The notes under the pieces are model-generated. The model saw only the letters and a list, made by a program, of their open reading frames with translations, searched no databases and had not been told where the DNA came from. Shown here in pieces: positions 5,137-6,546 of a stretch of 6,546 bases of DNA. Made by a program: the position numbers and the translations under genes. The DNA lies in NCBI GenBank assembly GCA_937910825.1, contig CALEMO010000324.1:1-6546 (forward strand), written 5' to 3'. Position 1 is the stretch's first letter, and the number at the start of each line of letters is the position of its first letter. Source of the stretch: an uncultured Solirubrobacterales bacterium. GTDB lineage: Bacteria; Actinomycetota; Thermoleophilia; Solirubrobacterales; 70-9.

Positions 5137-6189
5137 ATGACAACTCCACCGCTGCTCGAAACCCTGCTCAATACACCCGGCCCCTCCGGGTACGAAGCCC
5201 CCGCCGCAAAGGTATGGCGGGAAGCCGCCTCGTTCGCCACCCTGACAACCGACGGCCTCGGGTCCAGCGTCGCGACGATCGGCGGCGACTCCGACGCTCC
5301 GCTGGTGGCTGTGGTCGGCCACATCGACGAGATCGGCCTGGTCATCACCCACGTCGATGAAAAGGGGTTCCTGTACTTCGCCCCGATCGGCGGCTGGGAT
5401 CCCCAGATTCTCGTCGGACAGAGGGTCCTGATCACCGGAAACGGCGGACAAGTACCCGGCGTGGCCGGCAGGAAGCCGATTCACCTGCTTGAGCCTGAAC
5501 AGCGCAAGAAGGTTGTTCAGCTCAAGGAAATGCACATTGACATCGGCGCGGGGGATCGCGAGCAGGCCCTGGAACTCGTTTCGGTCGGTGACCCCGCGGT
5601 GATCGACTGCGCACCGGTGGAAGTAGCCGGAGGGCGGCTGATCTCACGCTCGATGGACAACCGCCTCGGCTCTTATATCGCGCTTGAAGCCTTGCGCCGG
5701 GTCAATGACAACAAGACGGCGAAGGTGCGTTTCTCCGCCGTGGCCGCGGTGCAGGAGGAAATCGGTCTCTTCGGTTCCCGGACGGCCGCTTTCACAGTGA
5801 AACCGGACCTCGCGGTGGCCGTCGATGTGACCCACGCCACCGACGCACCCGGCGTCGAAGAAAAGGAAGTCGGCAGCCACCCGTTCGGATCCGGACCGGT
5901 GATCGGTCGTGGTTCCACACTTTCCCCCAGGCTCTATGAGTTGCTTCGGGATGCTGCTCAGGCGGCCGACATCCCCTTTTCGGTCGGCGCCAGCGGAAAC
6001 GCCACCCACACCGATGCCGACTCGATCCAGATTTCCAGGACGGGCATCCCGACCGGGCTCGTCTCGATACCACTGCGCTACATGCATTCCCCGGTAGAGA
6101 TGGTTGACCTGGCCGACGTCGAAGCTACGGTCGATTTGATCGTCGCTTTCGTCGAAAGCATCGAACCGGGCGTCGACCTCAGCCGCTAG
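5137..6189 (+). CDS. M42 family metallo-aminopeptidase
   Basis: A cytosolic co-catalytic two-metal (Zn/Co) peptidase of the M42 family (glutamyl aminopeptidase / FrvX / TET type), which trims amino acids from peptide N-termini and usually assembles as large tetrahedral oligomers. Seen: 350 residues, normal length. All five expected metal ligands are present: His62 in GHIDEIGL, Asp174 in SRSMDNRLGSY (bridging), Glu208 in AVQEEIGLFG, Asp230 in AVDVTHATD, and His317 in LRYMHSPVEM; Glu207 is the expected catalytic base and Asp64 the second Asp of the H-x-D pair. FAPIGGWDPQILVGQRV (81-97) marks the inserted PDZ-like/oligomerisation domain. ATG 5137 was chosen because MTTPPLLETLLNTPGPSGYE is the usual family start; the frame is open back to 5053 but that part overlaps the YjbQ gene. 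It lies 14 nt after the YjbQ gene, with a possible own promoter. The paralogue and preferred substrate cannot be decided, so no symbol is given. Confidence 0.95.
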   Translation: MTTPPLLETLLNTPGPSGYEAPAAKVWREAASFATLTTDGLGSSVATIGGDSDAPLVAVVGHIDEIGLVITHVDEKGFLYFAPIGGWDPQILVGQRVLITGNGGQVPGVAGRKPIHLLEPEQRKKVVQLKEMHIDIGAGDREQALELVSVGDPAVIDCAPVEVAGGRLISRSMDNRLGSYIALEALRRVNDNKTAKVRFSAVAAVQEEIGLFGSRTAAFTVKPDLAVAVDVTHATDAPGVEEKEVGSHPFGSGPVIGRGSTLSPRLYELLRDAAQAADIPFSVGASGNATHTDADSIQISRTGIPTGLVSIPLRYMHSPVEMVDLADVEATVDLIVAFVESIEPGVDLSR

Positions 6190-6230
6190 TCGGCCAGCAC
6201 ACACCGAATTGGCCCCATCACGCCCGGCGA

Positions 6231-6250
6231 CGGCTTGGCACCAGAAGCCG
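6231..6250 (+). terminator. Small hairpin downstream of the M42 gene, possible weak terminator
   Basis: CGGCTT (6231-6236) and AAGCCG (6245-6250) form a 6-bp perfect stem around an 8-nt loop, 41 bp after the M42 stop. There is no T-run after it, so it is not a classical intrinsic terminator. Position at the end of the efp transcription unit is the main support. Confidence 0.25.
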
Positions 6251-6342
6251 CATGGCTGGGACCATGGACATTCCGGTTTCCGAAAACGGCAGCGTACGCC
6301 CTGCGGGAGGAGCAACTTTCGGTTACCTTTAGGTCTAACGAC

Positions 6343-6358
6343 TGTGAGTCGCATCACA
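6343..6358 (+). promoter_or_regulatory. CRP/GlxR-type operator palindrome
   Basis: TGTGA-GTCGCA-TCACA has two perfect inverted half-sites at the 6-nt spacing used by CRP-family regulators (E. coli CRP, corynebacterial GlxR, mycobacterial CRP). It lies in the 234-bp non-coding stretch, 65 bp before the ATG of the exported protein at 6424, a reasonable place for transcription control. The promoter itself is not clear, so activation versus repression cannot be told. Confidence 0.5.
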
Positions 6359-6423
6359 CAGGTGCGGCACATTCAATCGGTCCGCAGGGCGACCGAAACA
6401 AACAGAGGGAGTAGCAACGGAGA

Positions 6424-6546
6424 ATGATTCACCACTCGGGAAACTTGAATGTGCGTCGCATTGCAGCGATCGCATTCGCATTGGTCATGGCTTTCGCCTT
6501 CACCGCCGCGGTCTTCGGCGGCATCGGCAACATCACCGGCGCGATG
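6424..6546 (+). CDS. N-terminus of an exported or membrane-anchored protein, cut by window end
   Basis: Seen: 41 codons open to the window end. After a short polar start comes Arg11-Arg12, then a hydrophobic stretch of about 19 residues (IAAIAFALVMAFAFTAAVF, 13-31) and a Gly-rich turn (GGIGNITG). This is a signal peptide or an N-terminal membrane anchor; there is no lipobox Cys and no clear cleavage site in the visible part. ATG 6424 has a purine-rich GAGGGAG 12 nt upstream (rather far) and a GGAG only 1 nt away (too close). GTG at 6451, which would begin VRRIAAIAF, is a serious alternative because the signal sequence then starts at the basic residues. It is separated from the M42 gene by 234 bp with a CRP-like palindrome, so it probably starts a new transcription unit. 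The function cannot be named. Confidence 0.6.
   Translation, partial: MIHHSGNLNVRRIAAIAFALVMAFAFTAAVFGGIGNITGAM

Noticed and set aside
6251..6266. CATGG...CCATG inverted repeat
   Set aside because: Only 5 bp of stem with no T-run; too weak to call a terminator or operator.
6322..6339. Interrupted dyad GTTA-CCT...AGG-TC-TAAC
   Set aside because: Short arms, a 2-nt centre and an unpaired TC make it weak as a hairpin and matching no operator I know; chance is a sufficient explanation.
6209..6427. 72-codon plus-strand frame whose TGA overlaps the ATG at 6424
   Set aside because: The overlap looks operon-like, but the frame has poor codon bias for this genome (several TTA, CTA, AGA, ACA), an Arg/Ser/His-rich product with no motif, and covers the CRP-like palindrome. 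I treat it as non-coding.

Overview
The window is GC-rich with mostly G/C-ending codons. Gene content and style (EF-P, NusB, type II prenyl synthase, DXS, GTG/TTG starts, -10-like elements set right against start codons) point to an actinobacterial-type chromosome. A deep-branching lineage such as Thermoleophilia/Solirubrobacterales is my best guess, but that is inference from gene style and order, not from a search. It looks like core chromosome: I see no transposase, integrase, tRNA, rRNA, CRISPR array or phage gene.

Left arm, minus strand, read right to left from 4027 to 1: nusB, a 57-residue helical protein I do not recognise, a farnesyl-diphosphate-synthase-type prenyl synthase, dxs, and an OafA/YrhL-type membrane acyltransferase that runs off the left edge. 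The first three junctions are 4-nt stop/start overlaps (ATGA, TTGA, TTGA) and the fourth has a 3-nt gap, so this reads as one translationally coupled operon. DXS makes the entry metabolite of the MEP isoprenoid pathway and the prenyl synthase condenses its C5 products. The small protein occupies the slot where xseB sits in the widespread xseB-ispA-dxs order, but it does not look like ordinary XseB.

Right arm, plus strand, 4127 to 6189: efp (GTG start), a YjbQ/UPF0047 protein, and an M42-family metallo-aminopeptidase. efp and nusB diverge from a 99-bp intergenic region. Both genes, and the M42 gene, have a -10-like hexamer only 6-7 nt before the start codon, which suggests leaderless transcripts.

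Far right, 6190 to 6546: a 234-bp non-coding stretch with a perfect CRP-type palindrome (TGTGA-N6-TCACA) and a small hairpin, then the first 41 codons of a protein with a signal peptide or membrane anchor, cut by the window end.

I found no clearly new multi-gene system. The points most worth a second look are the 57-residue protein in the xseB slot, the Lys-Pro hexanucleotide repeat in the DXS linker, the leaderless-type promoters, and the CRP-like site ahead of the exported protein.
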